A stretch of 64,000 bases of DNA from Cyrtodaria siliqua (taxonomy: Eukaryota; Mollusca; Bivalvia; Adapedonta; Hiatellidae). The DNA lies in the NCBI GenBank assembly GCA_037043455.1, contig JAWPHD010011262.1, forward strand, positions 1 through 64,000. The letters are read 5' to 3'. Within the stretch, counting starts at the first letter, position 1; the number at the start of each line of letters is the position of its first letter. Below the pieces are notes generated by a model. It was not told where the DNA came from, did no database searches, and saw only the letters and a list, made by a program, of their open reading frames with translations. Position numbers and translations under genes: made by a program. This document shows positions 1-11,462 of the stretch, piece by piece.

Positions 1-89
1 TTTCAACGACTCTGTTTCTCCAGGAATTGTAAAGTTTTATGCCCCCGTCAAATTGGAAGTTTTGTATTTAGTGGGGGCATTAATTGGAT

Positions 90-745
90 ATCGGACATTT
101 CTCGTGAGAATAATGGCTCTTATGGTGGTATATATGTACTTAAACGAGCCCACAGCTGACACATAGAGCCATGATTCCTTGTTTTTTTAGTTTTCTTCAG
201 GGCGCCGAACCGACCCCCGTTCACACTCTTTCCGGCGAGGTTTCTGAAGGCATTATGCAATGCCTGCATAAACAATCACTGTCTTTCAGTAGAACAAACC
301 TTAAATACCACAACTGCACGACTTACCAAAGAGAGGAAAGACATATTGTATTAGCTCATTGTCAGTGCTTGAAGACCACTGTTGTAGGTCCGACATTTTT
401 CTTGTTTACATTCAAAATAATCTCGTTGTCGTGTGAAGTCTCGTTCCCTATTTGGAAACTTAACCCCGCCCTACTCACACACCTGACGCTTTCCTGTTAA
501 CGTTATCAATTTGTGTCAGCTGTGGGCTCGTTTAAGTTTCCAAATATGCGAGATATGTCGAAATGTAAACATTCCAGAAAATGTCCGCTAAAAACATGGA
601 CAGTTGTACGAAAATGCCTAAAATCGACGAGGTATTCTTCTCTTTGGTGTGTTTTATGCATGCACTCATAATATCTAAGGTTTAATCTACTGAAATATGG
701 CGGTTGTTTATGCAGGCATTGCTCGATTTCTTCAGAAACCTAAAA
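90..745. repeat. Long imperfect foldback (MITE-like) element
   Basis: Two arms of about 225 bp (roughly 238-465 and 522-745) are reverse complements of each other with indels. Shared landmarks include GCAATGCCTGCATAAACAA, TTTCAGTAGA, ACCAAAGAGA and CTATTTGGAAACTTAA. The 20-mer CTTAAACGAGCCCACAGCTG at 139-158 recurs inverted at 517-536, so a further inverted pair brackets the left arm. No convincing target duplication was found, so the class is unknown. A 109-codon open frame at 171-500 lies inside the left arm and resembles no family I recognise; I treat it as chance. Confidence 0.6.
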
Positions 746-1199
746 ATTCTATAAAGGGTAGTATCGTAGCTCTATGGTATAGGTACACACCATAAGAGCT
801 TCGATTCTCGCAGCAAGTTGAATGTATGATTCTTGTATTTTATATTCCAATGAATTAAAGCTTAGATCCAAAAAGCACAGTGCCATATTATAATTTTTAT
901 TGCGTTCAATTCTGTTCAGTTCAATTCTCACAAACATTTAACATCATTAAACTATTTCAAGCGAACTTCAGAGTTTCATTGCAAGAAACCCCAACCCTTA
1001 AACAAAAAATAGTTTTATTAAAGTGATCCATCTTTTATCTCTGAAATGCAATTCCTCCCATGTCCCCGACAGTTAACTCTATACAAGCATAATAAAATGT
1101 GACAGAGAACAATGCCATTTCTTTACATTTGATAGTAATTTAATTAGCTAGCAATTGCAATGGTTACAATCAATAAAAGGACTAGAGTTCTGCATGTTC

Positions 1200-1680
1200 T
1201 TCTTTATTCATAAGTACCTCAGGCACGGATTCACTGGGGTGAGTGGGTAGGATTAGTTCTTCTTTATTCCCCAGGCGGGGGTGTCCGTGGCCGAGTGGTT
1301 AACGTCTCTGACTTGAAATCACTTGCCCCTCACCGCTGTAGGTTCGATCCCTCAGGGGCCTAGGAATCTTTATGTGAGGAAGCTATCCAGCTGGCTTGCG
1401 GAACGTCGGTGGTTCTACCCAGGTGCCCGCCCGTGCACGAAAATTGCCCGGAGGGGCACCTGGGGTCTTTCTCCACCAATGGAAGCTGGAAAGTCGATCG
1501 CCATATGACCTTAGCTGTTGGTGCGACTATAAAATCCAATTCAATTCAATTCAATTATTCCCCAGGCACAGATTCACTGGGGTGTCTGGGTCGGTGGGTG
1601 GGATTAGTTCTGCATATTCTTCTTTATTCATAAGTACCCCAGGCACGGATTCACTGGGGTGTGGGGACTTGTGTTGGAGT
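1200..1680. repeat. Short tandem repeat, about three units, split by a SINE
   Basis: The motif AGGCACGGATTCACTGGGGT occurs at 1221 and 1641, with a near copy at 1564. Each is preceded by TTCTTCTTTATTCATAAGTA or TTATTCCCC. The SINE at 1277-1554 sits inside this small array. Confidence 0.6.
1277..1554 (+). mobile_element. tRNA-Ser-derived SINE, family 1, full length (copy A)
   Basis: The head reads GTCCGTGGCCGAGTGGTTAA (A-box region), GACTTGAAATC (anticodon arm with TGA in the anticodon position), a variable arm, then TAGGTTCGATCCC (B box). This is the layout of tRNA-Ser(UGA). The body includes GGTGGTTCTACCCAGGTGCC and GGGGCACCTGGGGTC, and the 3' tail is (CAATT)n. Direct repeats TTATTCCCCAGGC at 1264-1276 and 1555-1567 are a 13 bp target-site duplication, so both boundaries are well fixed. 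The body resembles conserved central domains of molluscan SINEs; the exact family name is not claimed. Mobilisation by a LINE in trans is known biology of SINEs, not shown here. Confidence 0.9.
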
Positions 1681-1929
1681 GGAGGGGTGGGAGGGAGGGT
1701 TCGCATTCTTTGGGCTTTTTTTTTATTGTCAAGTTTTCTTCAAATCTTCAAGAAGTTACATGCCACACTCCTAATCTGAAATTCTGGATCCAACACTGTA
1801 CGAGACAGTGAAATAGACACTGCTGGGTGAGGTGGGTGGGTAGATTATTGAATACAAATAACATCAAAAGGATAGCTCTCACTGACAAATATATCAACAG
1901 TGAAAACAATTATTGATTATATAACTATA

Positions 1930-2919
1930 CTGAAAGGAAAAAGAAACGCGGGAATTTCTGCTATATATTGTACGTACAATATCTGCTGTTAATCGAATGG
2001 TACATGGCTACGTAAGATATTTCTTTCTGAAAAAAGACTAAAACAACACGTAACACAGCAAATAGTATTCCTGCAAAGTTTCATTATTGACAGAGTGTCA
2101 AGCATGTGAGCAAACTTAGGATGCAAAACTACCTTAAAGAGGCTCTACCTATATCTTTTTGTCCACCAATTGATATAAACTTTACTTAATTATAAAGAGG
2201 ACTATGAAAAAGGTAAATGGCAATAATTTCACCCCATGTAATATGCGTTTTGCTGGAGAAAAACAGGATTGAAAAGATCGGATTTTTGAAATTGTATTCG
2301 TAATTGTTTTAGACAAGCTGATTGCGGAGATTTTCCGATCTTATTCGTTCACAATCGGAACTGCCTCGTTGGATTGGCAAAGAGTTCCGATCGATTCGTT
2401 TACTATCGGAACTGCCCCGAATAGTTTGTTTCATTCAACTGAATCGCATTGCGCATGTCCGAGAAAATCATAAAAACTCGGTAGTTCTCCAGCAGGAATA
2501 AACGGCAGGGCAGCATTTTATTCAAGATATTGTTTTGATCATAATTAATAATTTACAGAACTGGAATACGAACCATGTTTCTTCTTAGAATACTCATAAA
2601 ATAGCTTTGTATACATATAAATGCAGTAATATTGAGTATTTAATACTTTACATGAAAAATCGCAAGGTAGTGCCTCTTTAAATACAGTACTGAACTGGCT
2701 CAATTTTTCAGAGTAACTTTAACATTTATAAATTTCTTGTTACAACATGTACTATGATTAAAACACCTACAACATCACAGTTACAAGTGCCCTTTCTCTA
2801 ACTACAACTTTTTTTTTCAAAACATCATGGAATTTCCTTATGATATAATATGGAATTAAGTGTGCAGTATATACAATATATAGCAGAAATTCCCGTGTCA
2901 CATTTCTTTTTCCTTTCAG
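1930..2919. mobile_element. TA-flanked inverted-repeat element, ~990 bp, non-autonomous
   Basis: The left terminus CTGAAAGGAAAAAGAAA, followed by GGGAATTTCTGCTATATA, is repeated inverted at the right end (TATATAGCAGAAATTCCC then TTTCTTTTTCCTTTCAG). Each terminus is bounded by TA (1928-1929, 2920-2921), which fits Tc1/mariner-type insertion. No transposase frame is present. A second inverted-repeat element (2138-2677) is nested inside. Confidence 0.7.
2138..2677. mobile_element. TTAA-flanked MITE (AGAGGC terminus), nested
   Basis: The termini AGAGGCTCTACCT (left) and AGGTAGTGCCTCT (right, inverted) are each bounded by TTAA (2134-2137 and 2678-2681). TTAA duplication is the signature of piggyBac-type insertion. 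The interior has no coding capacity but holds a diverged internal duplication around 2270-2420 (GATCGGA and TATCGGAACTGCC motifs). It lies wholly inside the 1930-2919 element, so it arrived later. Confidence 0.65.
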
Positions 2920-2929
2920 TATATAAAAA

Positions 2930-4670
2930 TGGATACATTCATTGACTTGGCTGTGTTGTTGAGAAAATCTTCATTCTGAAAAATCTGTGAGCTACAGCTT
3001 TGTAAGCCTCGACACGCACAGTCCGCTAAACAGCTCGCAGTTTTTGTACAGTTTAAAGGTGAATGGCCACCCTTTTTGTAGTATTATCAATTAACAAATT
3101 TAACTCTTAAATATCATATGAACATTTCTTGATAGTCCTGGAGAGAAACATATATTTAAAACCGCTACTAAGTTGTATGTAAAAATAAGTATTATTTGCA
3201 TGATGTAGATACTACTTTACCACTGCGTGACTGCACGGGGAAATGAGATAAATCTGAATAGTACAGCTGCACAACTATTGCCAGATAATTGATAAATCCA
3301 TTTACCTGTGGATTCATTAACTTGTTCAAAGTTTTCTATATTCCCACTTTTCACAGATATTGCTATGTGTGAATTGTAAATATCTGTTGTTGTGTATTGA
3401 TTTCGATTTAAATAAACATAAACATGTTCATGAAACAAAACCTGGCTGGAGAACTTTTAATATATTTTTATTCTAATATGGTAATTTATGTGGTACTGTG
3501 TGGTACTATTATCGCATGCATTGAAGTGGTTTAAACAAACTTAAAACAACTATCTTTGAATCACAATTAACTTCAAAATTCATTGATACATGTATCTGTA
3601 AACAATTTTTTAGACCAATTATATAAAGGAAAAGAAAGCTGTGATTGTAAACGAAACGTAATTTCTTGTTTTAAAAAGAGACTAGTCGGTATTTACCCAG
3701 TCTTCTTGATTTGCTTAAATCGTGGGCCGACGAATGACATTCTAATGAAATACCTGCACTCAGTTGCCCAATTGTACAGGTAAATCAGGATAGGGTTTAG
3801 ATAAAGGCTATTAATAGATTGGAAAATTGCGTATCAAAAACTAGTAAACTAATGTGACCCATTTAAATAGCCAGTAAGTAATTGTATGTCGTAATATACA
3901 AGATCTTGCTATTATGCCAATGTGAACAATGAAACAAATGGATCAGTTGAATGAAAATATTAAGGGTATGAGATTATTTGTAATTATATGTTATTTGTTA
4001 TACTATTAAATTGATTTAAACAAATTTATTTCCAAACAATTGACTAAAAGTTTGAAAATTTTATTTTTAAGTTAATTTCACAGTGTCCTTTGTCAGGTAT
4101 TACCGTATTAGTACATAGAAACTGAAAGTACATGGTTCATATGTGTTAATTTTTTCTGATCTTTTGTTAAAAAGGGCCTTTATTTTAAATGTACTGTCTG
4201 TATTTTGTCAACTTCGATAATATTCTAACAAAAAATGTATTAGTTTTTGCGTTGTTTTTGTTCCAGCACACTCTTGATATCACATGATTTGAACCACCAA
4301 ATAAGGCACATGACGTCACCAAATAAACTGAAGGTTTACGGAGCATACTGCAGCTCAACAAACTAGTTACAGTTCTGTTGAAAATTATTTTTTATTATTA
4401 ACTGGCTATAATCAGTCTCTATTGTCAGTAACTAGTCATTTTCACAGCAAAATGATGAAATCAGTTACAAAATTGGTAATGTTAATTTATGATGAAAGAA
4501 CATTATGACAGTTGCCTCTCAATATTTATAATGTAGCTACCATATTGTTTAAAAACAAAAAACTTGTCCACACTTAAACCCACTGACAAAATTAATGAGC
4601 TATCACAAAAAAAAATTGTGTAAACAAGGGCTTCATTGTTTCAATTAGTGTAACAGCTAATTAGTTATTT
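2930..4670. other. No recognisable feature
   Basis: AT-rich single-copy-looking sequence. Short open frames (for example 3217-3438 minus and 3583-3783 plus) lack recognisable domains or splice context. I see no gene, RNA or repeat that I can support. Confidence 0.5.

Positions 4671-4673
<3 letters not shown>

Positions 4674-4704
<31 letters not shown>
4674..4704. repeat. (TA)n microsatellite
   Basis: About 15 uninterrupted TA dinucleotides. Confidence 0.95.
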
Positions 4705-4705
<1 letters not shown>

Positions 4706-4805
4706 TGTCAGTTCACCATAAACGTTAGTGGGTTACTGCTGCTTATCTTATATGCCACATTTGTTGGACATAAACCACAACAATTAGATTTGATTTTTAG
4801 ATCTG

Positions 4806-5858
4806 TTTTTAGCTCTACTGGCCGAAGGCCAGCAGAGCTTATGGGATGCCGAGTTGTCCGTCGTCCGTCTGTCGTCCGTCGTCCGTCCGTCCGTCGTTAA
4901 CTTTTGTCTTGTTAAGACGATAGGGCCTTCATTTTTCATCCGATCTTTACCAAACTTTAACAGGTTGTTAATATCAATGAAAGCTCGGATGAAATCGAAA
5001 ACCAGCCAAATCGGACAAGTAACTGCAGAGTTATGGCCCTTGAGTTAGTTAAAAATGCTATATTGCTCTATTTTGCCTCGTTAAGACGATAGGGCCTTCA
5101 TTTTTCATCCGATCTTTACCAAACTTTAACAGGTTGTTAATATCAATGAAAGCTCGGATGAGTTCGAAAACCAGCCAGATCGGACAAGTAACAGCAGAGT
5201 TATGGCCCTTGATTTAGTTAAAAATGCTATATTGCTATATTTTGCCTCGTTAAGACGATAGGGTCTTCATTTTTCATCCTATCTTTACCAAACTTTACCA
5301 CATTGTTAATATCAATGAAAGCTCAGACAAGTTCGAAAACCAGCCAGATTGGACCAGTAACAGCAGAGTTATGGTCCTTGATTTAGTTAAAAATGTTATA
5401 TTTTGCCTCGTTAAGACGATAGGGCCTTCATTTTTCATCCGATCTTTACCAAACTTTATCAGATTGTTAATGTCTATTAAAGCTTGGTCAAGTTTGAAAA
5501 CCAGCCAGATCGAACCATACACAGCGAAGTTGTGGCCCTTGATTTTGTTAAAAATGCTATAATTTGCCTCGTCATACGATAGGGCCTTCATTTTGCATCT
5601 GATCTTTGCCAAACTTTAGCAGATTTTATGACTTTCTTTTTTACGTTATTATTTTTATTTATTTTTAAATTTTCTTATTTTTTTATTTTTTATTTATTTT
5701 TTTTAATTTATTTTTTACTTTTTTTTTTATTTTTTTTTTTTTATTTATTATTAATTATTATTTTTTTATTTTTTTATTTTTTTAATATTTATTCATTGAT
5801 TTATTTATTTATTTTAAATTTTTTGTTAGCCAGTAGAGCGTCTACAGGCCCTCTTTTT
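4806..5858. mobile_element. Helentron/pearl-like element with five ~165 bp core repeats (copy 1)
   Basis: The left end TTTTTAGCTCTACTG leads straight into a hairpin (CTCTACTGGCC against GGCCAGCAGAG), then a run of GTCCGTC. The core contains the landmark GACGATAGGGCCTTCATTTT at about 4917, 5086, 5255, 5416 and 5577, giving units of roughly 161-169 bp. After a T-rich stretch the right end reads CCAGTAGAGCG then GGCCCTC. The ends share AGCTCTACTG and CAGTAGAGC as subterminal inverted repeats. This layout matches published descriptions of bivalve pearl elements and Helentron-associated non-autonomous elements. No Rep/helicase frame is present. Exact termini are uncertain by a few bases. Confidence 0.7.
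5628..5825 (+). repeat. T-rich low-complexity tract
   Basis: About 200 bp almost entirely of T with scattered A, lying between the core repeats and right end of the Helentron-like element. The hydrophobic open frame here is a compositional artefact. Confidence 0.9.
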
Positions 5859-5859
5859 A

Positions 5860-6255
5860 ATACAGTAATTGTATAAAAAAAAGCACTATCTATGCAATGA
5901 TGTTTAACAGCAAAGAAACGTAATACAGACATAGAGAGAAGAAAGGTAGAGGGAAAAAAGAAAAAAGAAGAGTGTAGTACCATCTTTTCTGGAATCAACT
6001 ATTTACTCTATTTCTCAAATGTCAAAAAATTCCATTTTCCATTATGTTGGTTAAGTTAGTTCTTAAAAAAACACCTGTCATTTCTTCTATCTTCCCTATA
6101 AATGTATATAAATGTCTCTCGTTAAAGTAATGCATATCTTTCCGATCTTATTTTATTAGATGGTATTAAATGGCATATTATTATTTTTTATTTAGGTAAC
6201 CCTACCCTAGGTAACAAAATGGTTCCCACTTTAAAACTAATTGGTTCCTTTATCG
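5860..6255. other. No recognisable feature
   Basis: AT-rich spacer between the Helentron-like element and the 41 bp minisatellite. Nothing supportable. Confidence 0.5.
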
Positions 6256-6259
6256 CTGT

Positions 6260-8265
6260 TCCATTAGGACCTCTCACAATGTTAGTCAAACTTCAGTACA
6301 ATTCTTGGGATTTCTCACAAAGTTAGTCAAACTTACGTACAATTCTTAGGACTTCTCACAAAGTTAGTCAAACTTAACGTACAATTCTTAGGATTTCTCA
6401 CAAAGTTAGTCAAACTTACGTACAATTCTTAGGACTTCTCACAAAGTTAGTCAAACTTACGTACAATTCTTAGGACTTCTCACAATATTAGTCAAACTTA
6501 CGTACAATTCTTAGGACTTCTCACAAAGTCAAACAAACTTACGTACAATTCTTAGGACTTCTCACAAAGTTAGTCAAACTTCGGTACAATTCTTAGGACT
6601 TCTCACAAAGTCAGACAAACTTCGGTACAATTAGGACTTCTCACAATGTTAGTCAAACTTCGGTACAATTTTTAGGACTTCTCACAAAGTTAGTCAAACT
6701 TCTGTACAAGTATTTCCATTATGACCTCTACAAAATTAGTCAAACTTCGTAGAATTCCATTAGGACTTCCTACAAAGTTAGTCAAACTTCTGTACAAGTA
6801 ATTCCATTAGGACTTCTCACAAAGTTAGTCAAACCTCTGTACAATTCTTAGGACTTCTCACAAAGAAAGTCAAACTTCGATACAATTCTTAGGACTTCTC
6901 ACAAAGTCAGACAAACTTCGGTACAATTCTTAGGACTTCTCACAATGTTAGTCAAACTTCGGTACAATTTTTAGGACTTCTCACAAAGTTAGTCAAACTT
7001 CTGAACAAGTATTTCCATTATGACCTCTACAAAGTTAGTCAAACTTCGGTACAATTCTTAGGACCTCACAAAGTTAGTCAAACTTCGATACAATTCTTAG
7101 GACTTCTCACAAAGTTAGTCAAACTTCGGTACAATTCTTAGGAATTCTCCCAAAGTTAGTCAAACTTCTGTAAAAGTAATTCCATTAGGACCTCTACAAA
7201 GTTAGTCAAACTTCCGTAGATTTCCATTAGGACTTCCTACAAAGATAGTCAAACTTCTGTACAAGTAATTCCATTAGGACTTCTCACAAAGTTAGTCATA
7301 CTTCTGTACAATTCTTAGGACTTCTCACAAAGTTAGTCAAACTTCCGTACAATTCTTAGGACTTCTCACAAAGTTAGTCAAACTTCGGTACAATTCTTAG
7401 GACTTCTCACAAAGTTAGTCAAACTTCGATACAATTCTTAGGACTTCACACAAAGTAAGTCAAACTTCGGTACAATTCTTAGGACTTCTCACAAAGTTAG
7501 TCAAACTTCGATACAATCTTAGGAGTTCTCACAAAGTTAGACAAAGTTCAGTACAATTCTTAGGACTTCACACAAAGTAAGTCAAACTTCAGTACAATTC
7601 TGAGGACTTCACAAAGTAAGTCAAACTTCGGTACAATTCTTAGGACTTCTCACAAAGTTAGTCATACTTCGGAACAATTCTTAGGACTTCTCACAAAGTT
7701 ATTCAAACTTTGATACAATTCTTAGGATTTCACAAAGTTAGTCAGACTTCGATACAATTCTTAGGACTTCTCACAAAGTTAGACAAACTTTGGTACAATT
7801 CTTAGGACTTCACACAAAGTAAGTCAAACTTCGGTACAATTCTTAGGACTTCTCACAAAGTTAGACAAACTTTGGTACAATTCTTAGGACTTCACACAAA
7901 GTAAGTCAAACTTCGATACAATTCTTAGGAATTCTCACAAAGTTAGTCAAACTTCGGTACAATTCTTAGGACTTCTCACAAAGTAAGTCAAACTTCGGTA
8001 CAATTCTTAGGAATTCTCACAAAGTAAGTCAAACTTCAATACAATTCTTAGGACTTCTCACAAAGTTAGTCAAACTTCGGTACAATTCTTAGGAATTCTC
8101 ACAAAGTCAGTCAAACTTCTGTAAAAGTAATTCCATTAGGACCTCTACAAAGTTGGTCAAACTTCTGTAGAATTCCATTAGGACTTCTCACAAAGTTAGA
8201 CAAACTTCGGTAAAATTCTTAGGACTTCTCACAAAGTTAGTCAAACTTCCATACATTGAGTTCAA
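6260..8265. repeat. Minisatellite, ~41 bp unit, roughly 50 copies
   Basis: The unit contains GACTTCTCACAAAGTTAGTC followed by AAACTTCGGTACAATTCTTA. Variants include a longer form with CAAGTAATTCCATTAGGAC in place of ACAATTCTTAGGAC. That form recurs in clusters near 6700-6830, 7010, 7160-7290 and 8120-8180, which suggests block duplication of several units at a time. Confidence 0.95.
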
Positions 8266-8375
8266 TAACTAATGAAGTATAAATCAATAAGATATTAAAG
8301 GTACTGACGGAAGAGGAGTTACTGATTTAAATCCTAATCAAAATGGAAAACCATCATAATGGGATTCAGTTTCGC

Positions 8376-8630
8376 TTGGTGGCCAGGATAGTAAAAATGC
8401 TGCATCTAAAACTTTCTAGCCTCTCACTGCTGTGGGTTCAAAATCCCACTGGAGTTTGACTTGTCAAGTGAAAAAGTGTCAGTTCTTATGTTGGCAGGAG
8501 GTATAGGAGTACTGGTTCGTAACCCAGTCAAAATGGGGTGATCTGCCTCTACAACAAAGAAAGTCGATTGTGATATACGAGCTAATATGTGCTAAAAAAT
8601 GGTGTAAAACACCATGAAAAAAAGACATTT
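8376..8630 (+). mobile_element. tRNA-derived SINE, family 2 (copy A, degraded)
   Basis: Family 2 has a tRNA-like head ending in GGTTCGAATCCC then TGGGAGCTCAACTTGT, a body with GTGTCGATTCTTA and GGCGGGAGGT, the block CTGGTTCTACCCAGGAAAA, and a 3' part reading CTAAAATGTGCTGAAAATGA. Here GGTGGCCAGGAT, GTGGGTTCAAAATCCCACTG, AAGTGTCAGTTCTTATG and GTAAAACACCAT are recognisable in order. Copies lie at 10766, 17958 (minus), 29155, 30568 (minus) and 30728. Confidence 0.7.
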
Positions 8631-8755
8631 TCATATGAATTCACATACATTAAATTGAGCCGTATTTGATTTAATTATTGTTAATGAAAATGCGAGATAT
8701 GGAAAACTCGTACTTGACAGGTTGTTGTTTATTAATTCATATGAGGTTCATGTAG

Positions 8756-8990
8756 CTAGCGGTTGTATATATAAATTATAACTCCATCGTAAATGGACGA
8801 TGGAGTGTCTACTGTAGAATTTGCAGCAACTCTGCAGTTCTGCAGGTAAGAAGGTACTAGGCCCATTCTCCATATTTGATCTTGATGTAAATGGAGGATG
8901 AGCCTGGCACGTTCATTCCTGTTAGGCACCATATAACCTTTCATGTGTTGGTGCGCCTTAAAACTCAATTCAATTCAATTATAAATTATA
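8756..8990 (+). mobile_element. SINE-like repeat, family 4, with (CAATT)n tail (copy A)
   Basis: The block GCAACTCTGCAGTTCTGCAG, GGCCCATTCTCCATATTTGA, GGAGGATGAGCCTGGCACG and GGTGCGCCTTAAAACTCAAT is shared with two minus-strand copies at 40655-40855 and 41118-41310. The tail TGTTGGTGCG followed by A-rich and CAATTCAATT resembles the tail of SINE family 1, so both may use the same retrotransposition machinery. No tRNA head is seen. The first ~60 bases (ACTCCATCGTAAATGGACGATGGAGT) form a small palindrome. Confidence 0.6.
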
Positions 8991-9171
8991 ATTAAATAAA
9001 AGTGTTCTTGGGTCACAAGACCAGTGTATTATGGCCTAGTGTATTATTATTATTATTATTATTATTTACATGCACGCATAAAAAAAAAAGGATAATTAAA
9101 TCGGAATGATCATGGGGCCTAGTTTAATATAATTGTATTGACACCCACAGTGTTTCCGCATCACTTCCAGC

Positions 9172-9692
9172 TTAAAGGACAGCCCTGTTTCTTTAAAGGG
9201 GCACATGGCAATCTTGGTTTCTTTAAGGGACACGTGGCAATCTTGGTGTCTTTAAAGGGACACATGGCAATCTTGGTTTCTTTAAAGGGACACATGGCAA
9301 TCTTAGTTGCTTTAAAGGGACAAGTGGCAATCTTGAACTGTTTACAAGCATTGAAATTAGAGTCTCAATTTATTTACCCAGATTTATTTTGACTTGAAAC
9401 ATGCTTGCATGTAATTAAAATAAAATTTTGAGTTTTCATTTCTGATGATTGAACAAACAGCTCAAAGCAAATTGTTTTTACATATTACTATTTATTGCAC
9501 TATATATAACCCACGGTAGAATAACGAAGATAAATTGGAAGATAAATTGGAAACTCCATAATGTCATTGACGCACGGTACCTTTAATTTAAATATATGCA
9601 AGCAGGTTCAAAGTGAAATTCATATTTGATTAATAAATCCTGCTAATTTTAATGCTTGATAAATACTTCAAGATTATCATATGTTCCTTTAA
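9172..9692. mobile_element. TTAA MITE family (AGGGACAC terminus), copy M1, with amplified left terminus
   Basis: The family has termini AGGGACACATGGCAATCTTG and the inverse CAAGATTGCCATGTGTCCCT, bounded by TTAA. The interior is AT-rich with ATTATATGCAAGCATG, CAAAGCAAATTGTTTTTAC and TAATAACGAAGA. Here TTAA at 9172-9175 and TTCCTTTAA at 9684-9692 bound a copy whose left terminus is repeated about five times. The copy is rearranged, so orientation is not assigned. Confidence 0.6.
9191..9339 (+). repeat. Five-unit, ~30 bp array made of the MITE terminus
   Basis: Each unit is CTTTAAAGGGACACATGGCA followed by ATCTTGGTTT, which is the TTAA-bounded MITE end. The open frame across it merely repeats one ten-residue translation. 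Confidence 0.85.
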
Positions 9693-9699
9693 ACATGAA

Positions 9700-10765
9700 G
9701 CTGTATCTAAAGTGTATATGCACCAACTTGAGATAATTTGGAGGCCCTCGCAGGGTTTTTGGAGATCTGGGAAACCTGGTCAGTTCTTTTTAGAATCTTC
9801 GATATTAATTGTCAGTAACTCTAAGGGGTCCAGGGATCGAAGGTCTAATATTTAGAGAACAGTTTGCTAAAAGGAAAACACAACTTTTGGGGATCTGCAT
9901 GGGGAATAATTATAATTACATTAAAGGATCCAGGAAACATTTTTGGGACCCCCTGGGAGGGCCTCAGTTTAGGTTGGAAGAACTCGACCCTCTTTTTTTA
10001 TGAGACTTACTAAAATCTGTTGATGAGGTTGTAACCACTCCTGTTTGTAGGCAGAAATCTGAGGAATTTACTTTCTATGCATACATGAGTTATGAAGTTT
10101 TGTTTTGCACCTAGTTTGTGGTGGGCATGCTGCCAATGTTGACTGTCTGGAGAAACAAGGCCAGATCCATCATGTAGCACATGTTTGAATGAAGCAATAA
10201 TAAGTTGTTGATCTGATCATGAGTGTTATCCTTAGCTTGTTTGGCTCTAATTAGTGGTATTGGTGCTTATCTTTTTATTACTCAGTCAGTTCATCTGCAG
10301 GTTCTGAACTAGTCAAGTCACACTCAGCGTTCACTTCCTGACCTGTTGTTGATGCAGTATCGTGCTATAAAACCAGGAACAATGCCACCCTTTTCTGTGC
10401 TAGGCAGCACCATAGTGTATGTATTTCTCCTAATAAGAGCACCCACACCCCACGAATAGGAGACCTGGTGGTTGGGTGTGTGGGTGATAGAAGATAAAAA
10501 AAAAAGATAAAAAAAAAGGAAAATCTCTGGCATTGCCCTTTTTCTCATTTAAGAAAGCATACCAGTTTTCTTATAATCCACTGCCATCCACCCAACTTGT
10601 TTTTAAAAATAAATAAGGACTTTCAAAATTCAATATATTTTCAGTATTTTGTATTCAAAAATCCACAAAAAAAAATCGAAGTTCAATAAAAAAAATAATA
10701 AGGGAAATACGGTAGGCTTAGTCATCCATTTAGTGAATATTTACTGAAAAAGTATTTCACAAGTG
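9700..10765. other. No recognisable feature
   Basis: Mixed-composition sequence with A-rich runs near 10497-10520. No repeat family, RNA gene or convincing exon identified. Confidence 0.45.
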
Positions 10766-10990
10766 CCTCCATAGTCTAGGGTTTAAACGATGTTGTGTTG
10801 TAAACCTTCTTGGCTCTCGACGCTGTGGGTTCGAATCCCTCTGGGAGCTCAACTTGTAAATATGAAAGTGTCGATTCTTATGGATGGCGGAGGTATACTC
10901 AAAGAAACAAAAAACACACAAAAAAAACCCCAATCATATATGGCCTAAAATGTACAAAAAAATGACATAAAACACCATTCAAAGAAACAA
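10766..10990 (+). mobile_element. tRNA-derived SINE, family 2 (copy B)
   Basis: The head CATAGTCTAGGGTTTAAACG to GTGGGTTCGAATCCC contains a clear B box. TGGGAGCTCAACTTGTAAAT, AAGTGTCGATTCTTATGGAT and GGCGGAGGTATA follow. The middle CTGGTTCTACCCAGG block is missing, and the element ends ATGACATAAAACACCATTCA plus an A-rich tail. Confidence 0.8.
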
Positions 10991-11256
10991 ATATCCCACC
11001 TGACCAAACTAAGGTCTTAAAACTTAAAACTAAGGCATGTCTGGAACAATATACTGGAGGGTAAATAAACATTTAACCAGACAAACTTTCTGTGACTTGA
11101 ATATATATGGCATCTCAGTTCATCTTCCATCTATATTCTGACCAGTTGCTTTGCAGTGGTTTCATATGTAATGTTTCATATATAGACTTAGAGGAAATGA
11201 AAAATGAGCTAATAATAATTATAGCTTTCAGGTCAGTGCCAAGTATTCACAACTTA

Positions 11257-11462
11257 AGACGGGCATCCATTTGTACGTGATTCATGTCGGTATCCGCGTC
11301 CGTATCCGTGGAAGTGAAAAATCGGTTGTATAGAGAAAATGTTGGGAAGTATCCATTGATCAGTTCTGTGTCCACGACGAATCACTCAATGTGCGATTTT
11401 AACGGACACGGATGCACCGACACGAACACGGATCACGGACAAACGGATGCCCGGCTTTAGTA
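11257..11462. repeat. Foldback MITE, ~205 bp
   Basis: The left end GACGGGCATCCATTTGTACG pairs with the right end GGACAAACGGATGCCCGGC, and complementarity continues imperfectly through CCGTATCCGT and ACGGACACGGAT, about 55 bp per arm. It is more GC-rich than its surroundings. No certain target duplication; class unassigned. Confidence 0.75.

Noticed and set aside
171..500. 109-codon frame as a possible gene
   Set aside because: Lies in one arm of a foldback repeat, has no domain, and no splice or promoter signal.
1277..1350. Functional tRNA-Ser gene
   Set aside because: The A and B boxes are clear, but the acceptor stem does not pair and the sequence continues into a SINE body with target duplications.
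5628..5876. 82-codon Phe/Leu-rich membrane-protein-like frame
   Set aside because: Arises from a T-rich low-complexity tract.
10766..10850. Functional tRNA gene with GGTTCGAATCCC
   Set aside because: Part of SINE family 2, with a body shared by five other copies and no closed acceptor stem.
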